NCBI RefSeq assembly: GCF_000720255.1
Contig: NZ_JOJE01000028.1
Location: forward strand, 53,075 to 117,074
DNA from: Streptomyces griseus subsp. griseus
GTDB lineage: Bacteria; Actinomycetota; Actinomycetes; Streptomycetales; Streptomycetaceae
Direction of reading: 5' to 3'
Length of the DNA stretch: 64,000 bases
In this document: positions 62,001-64,000 of the stretch, piece after piece
Layout of the letters: every line of letters begins with the position of its first letter
Position numbering within the stretch: position 1 is the first letter of the stretch
Program-made: the position numbers and the translations under genes
The notes under the pieces: model-generated
Seen by the model: only the letters and a program-made list of their open reading frames with translations
Databases searched by the model: none
What the model was told of the DNA's origin: nothing

Positions 62001-63686
62001 TTGAGTCATCCGCATCCTGAACTCGGCCCGCCCCCGCCGCTCCCCGAAGGGGGGCTGAGGGTCACCCCCCTCGGCGGCCTGGGTGAGATCGGCCGGAACA
62101 TGACGGTCTTCGAGTACGGCGGCCGTCTGCTGATCGTCGACTGCGGGGTGCTCTTCCCTGAGGAGGAGCAACCCGGAATCGACCTGATCCTGCCGGACTT
62201 CTCGTCCGTCAGGGACCGCCTCGACGACATCGAGGGCATCGTTCTCACGCACGGGCACGAGGACCACATCGGTGGCGTCCCGTTCCTGCTGCGGGAGAAG
62301 CCGGACATCCCGCTGATCGGCTCCAAGCTGACCCTCGCCCTCATCGAGGCGAAGCTCCAGGAGCACCGCATCCGTCCCTACACCCTCGAGGTCGCCGAGG
62401 GAGGCCGCGAGCGCATCGGCCCCTTCGACTGCGAGTTCGTCGCGGTCAACCACTCGATCCCCGACGCCCTCGCGGTGGCCATCCGCACGCCGGCCGGCAT
62501 GGCCGTCCACACCGGCGACTTCAAGATGGACCAGCTCCCGCTGGACAGCCGCCTCACCGACCTCCACGCCTTCGCCCGGCTGAGCGAGGAGGGCATCGAC
62601 CTTCTCCTCTCCGACTCGACGAATGCCGAGGTCCCGGGGTTCGTTCCGCCGGAGCGGGACATTTCCAACGTCCTGCGCCAGGTCTTCGGCGGCGCCCGTA
62701 AGCGGATCATCGTGGCCAGCTTCGCCAGCCACGTCCACCGCATCCAGCAGATCCTGGACGCGGCACACGAGTACGGCCGCCGGGTCGCCTTCGTCGGCCG
62801 CTCGATGGTCCGCAACATGGGCATCGCACGCGACCTCGGCTACCTCAAGGTCCCGCCGGGCCTCGTCGTGGACGTCAAGACGCTCGACGACCTGCCGGAC
62901 CACGAGATCGTCCTGGTCTGCACGGGATCCCAGGGCGAGCCGATGGCCGCGCTGTCCCGCATGGCCAACCGGGACCACCAGATCCGCATCGTCGACGGCG
63001 ACACGGTGATCCTCGCGTCGTCGCTCATCCCCGGCAACGAGAACGCGGTCTACCGCGTGATCAACGGCCTGACCCGCTGGGGCGCCGACGTCGTCCACAA
63101 GGGCAACGCCAAGGTGCACGTCTCCGGCCACGCGTCGGCGGGCGAGCTTCTGTACTTCTACAACATCTGCCGCCCGAAGAACCTGATGCCGGTACACGGC
63201 GAATGGCGTCACCTGAGGGCCAACGCGGAACTCGGCGCGCTCACGGGCGTCCCGCACGACCGCATCGTCATCGCCGAGGACGGCGTCGTCGTCGACCTCG
63301 TCGAGGGCAAGGCCAAGATCTCCGGCAAGGTCCAGGCGGGCTACGTCTACGTCGACGGCCTCTCGGTGGGCGACGTGGGCGAGCCGGCCCTCAAGGACCG
63401 GAAGATCCTCGGCGACGAGGGCATCATCTCTGTCTTCGTGGTCATCGACTCGTCGACTGGCAAGATCACGGGCGGCCCGCATGTCCAGGCCCGTGGCTCC
63501 GGAATCGAGGACTCCGCCTTCGCCGCCGTGCTCCCGAAGATCACGGAGGTGCTGGAGCGCTCCGCCCAGGACGGCGTGGTCGAGCCCCACCAGCTGCAGC
63601 AACTCGTGCGGCGAACGCTGGGCAAGTGGGTCTCCGACACGTACCGACGTCGGCCGATGATCCTGCCGGTCGTCGTGGAGGTCTGA
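62001..63686 (+). CDS. rnj: Ribonuclease J
   Basis: RNase J combines 5' exonuclease and endonuclease activity in RNA decay and rRNA maturation. The 561-residue product has the metallo-beta-lactamase motif THGHEDHIGG and the beta-CASP motifs, including ASFASHVHRIQQI and SGHASAGE. TTG at 62001 is chosen over upstream in-frame starts because GAGGAGAG precedes it by about five bases and it yields MSHPHPELGPPPP, the Streptomyces N-terminus. An rRNA operon leader appears to follow. Confidence 0.95.
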   Translation: MSHPHPELGPPPPLPEGGLRVTPLGGLGEIGRNMTVFEYGGRLLIVDCGVLFPEEEQPGIDLILPDFSSVRDRLDDIEGIVLTHGHEDHIGGVPFLLREKPDIPLIGSKLTLALIEAKLQEHRIRPYTLEVAEGGRERIGPFDCEFVAVNHSIPDALAVAIRTPAGMAVHTGDFKMDQLPLDSRLTDLHAFARLSEEGIDLLLSDSTNAEVPGFVPPERDISNVLRQVFGGARKRIIVASFASHVHRIQQILDAAHEYGRRVAFVGRSMVRNMGIARDLGYLKVPPGLVVDVKTLDDLPDHEIVLVCTGSQGEPMAALSRMANRDHQIRIVDGDTVILASSLIPGNENAVYRVINGLTRWGADVVHKGNAKVHVSGHASAGELLYFYNICRPKNLMPVHGEWRHLRANAELGALTGVPHDRIVIAEDGVVVDLVEGKAKISGKVQAGYVYVDGLSVGDVGEPALKDRKILGDEGIISVFVVIDSSTGKITGGPHVQARGSGIEDSAFAAVLPKITEVLERSAQDGVVEPHQLQQLVRRTLGKWVSDTYRRRPMILPVVVEV

Positions 63687-63707
63687 CGGCCGCGGACGCG
63701 TGAACTG

Positions 63708-63747
63708 GGAGCGGGGCGCCTCGATTTGCATCGAGGCGCCCCGCTCC
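63708..63747 (+). terminator. 18-bp perfect hairpin after rnj
   Basis: Bases 63708-63725 pair with 63730-63747 around the loop TTGC. It should end rnj transcription and insulate the following rRNA promoter region. Confidence 0.92.
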
Positions 63748-63779
63748 AGTACGTTTACGGCTCCGCCCGATCGGGAACC

Positions 63780-64000
63780 CGGCCTCTTCAGCGCCGGAAC
63801 CAGTCTCCCGAAGGGGGCGGAAAATCCGACTCAGAACTTCTGATAAAGTCGGAACCGCCGGAAAGGGAAACGCGAGAGCGGGAACCTGGAAAGCACCGAG
63901 TAAATCGGATCGAGAAAAGATCTGATAGAGTCGGAAACGCAAGACCGAAGGGAAGCGCCCGGAGGAAAGCCCGAGAGGGTGAGTACAAAGGAAGCGTCCG
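63780..64000 (+). promoter_or_regulatory. Probable rRNA operon promoter/leader region (truncated)
   Basis: The sequence matches, from memory, the leader upstream of Streptomyces 16S rRNA genes: TAAAGT (63844-63849) and TAGAGT (63926-63931) look like -10 elements, each within a TCTGATARAGTCGGAA repeat, and the last bases read GAGTACAAAGGAAGCGTCCG. The 16S gene itself is outside the window. Confidence 0.75.

Overview
The window is very GC-rich, actinobacterial DNA with GTG and TTG starts, short overlapping operons and strong GC hairpins as terminators. Gene content and order (rseP-ispG-proS, rimP-nusA-rnpM-infB-rbfA-truB-ribF, a type VII secretion locus, rpsO-pnp-dapB-thyX-dapA-rnj) point to a Streptomyces chromosome, in its conserved core. 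The species cannot be named from this sequence alone.

Layout. (1) 1-6.2 kb: the 3' part of a site-2 protease gene, the MEP-pathway gene ispG, two GNAT acetyltransferases and proS. (2) 6.2-8.2 kb, minus strand: an aminoglycoside-phosphotransferase-like protein that has lost its catalytic residues, a DUF4439 ferritin-like protein and a lipoprotein. (3) 8.4-15.4 kb: the translation/transcription operon rimP, nusA, rnpM (ylxR), infB, a DUF503 gene, rbfA and truB, with a relay of three overlapping mini-ORFs before infB. (4) 15.7-19.5 kb: a 1269-residue protein joining a trypsin-like domain that has lost its catalytic residues to a P-loop NTPase and a long helical C-terminus; ribF follows. (5) 20.7-52.7 kb: a type VII (ESX/WXG100) secretion locus with a giant Pro/Gln-rich ParA-like ATPase, eccE, eccB, two mycosins, two WXG100 proteins, eccC, eccD and several putative substrates. 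(6) 52.7-63.7 kb: a DUF397 gene, rpsO, pnp, an M16 peptidase, dapB, thyX, dapA and rnj. The window ends inside what looks like the promoter/leader region of an rRNA operon.

The accessory part lies inside the ESX locus, about 29.7-42.1 kb, where the DNA is visibly less GC-rich in places. It holds a toxin-immunity cassette. A WXG-containing protein ends in a papain-like (Tox-PL, glutamine-deamidase type) toxin domain with Cys, His and Asp/Gln residues intact. It is followed directly by an Imm35/YrhB-like immunity gene and then by a 431-residue protein. That protein reads as two copies of [Imm35-like domain + Tox-PL-like domain with the catalytic residues replaced]. This apparent immunity protein, built partly from dead copies of the toxin fold, is the most interesting observation here. 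The toxin gene carries a one-base frameshift and the gene before it an in-frame TAG. A degenerate IS630-type element with near-perfect terminal inverted repeats sits just downstream, so the cassette appears to be decaying in this strain unless the lesions are sequencing errors.
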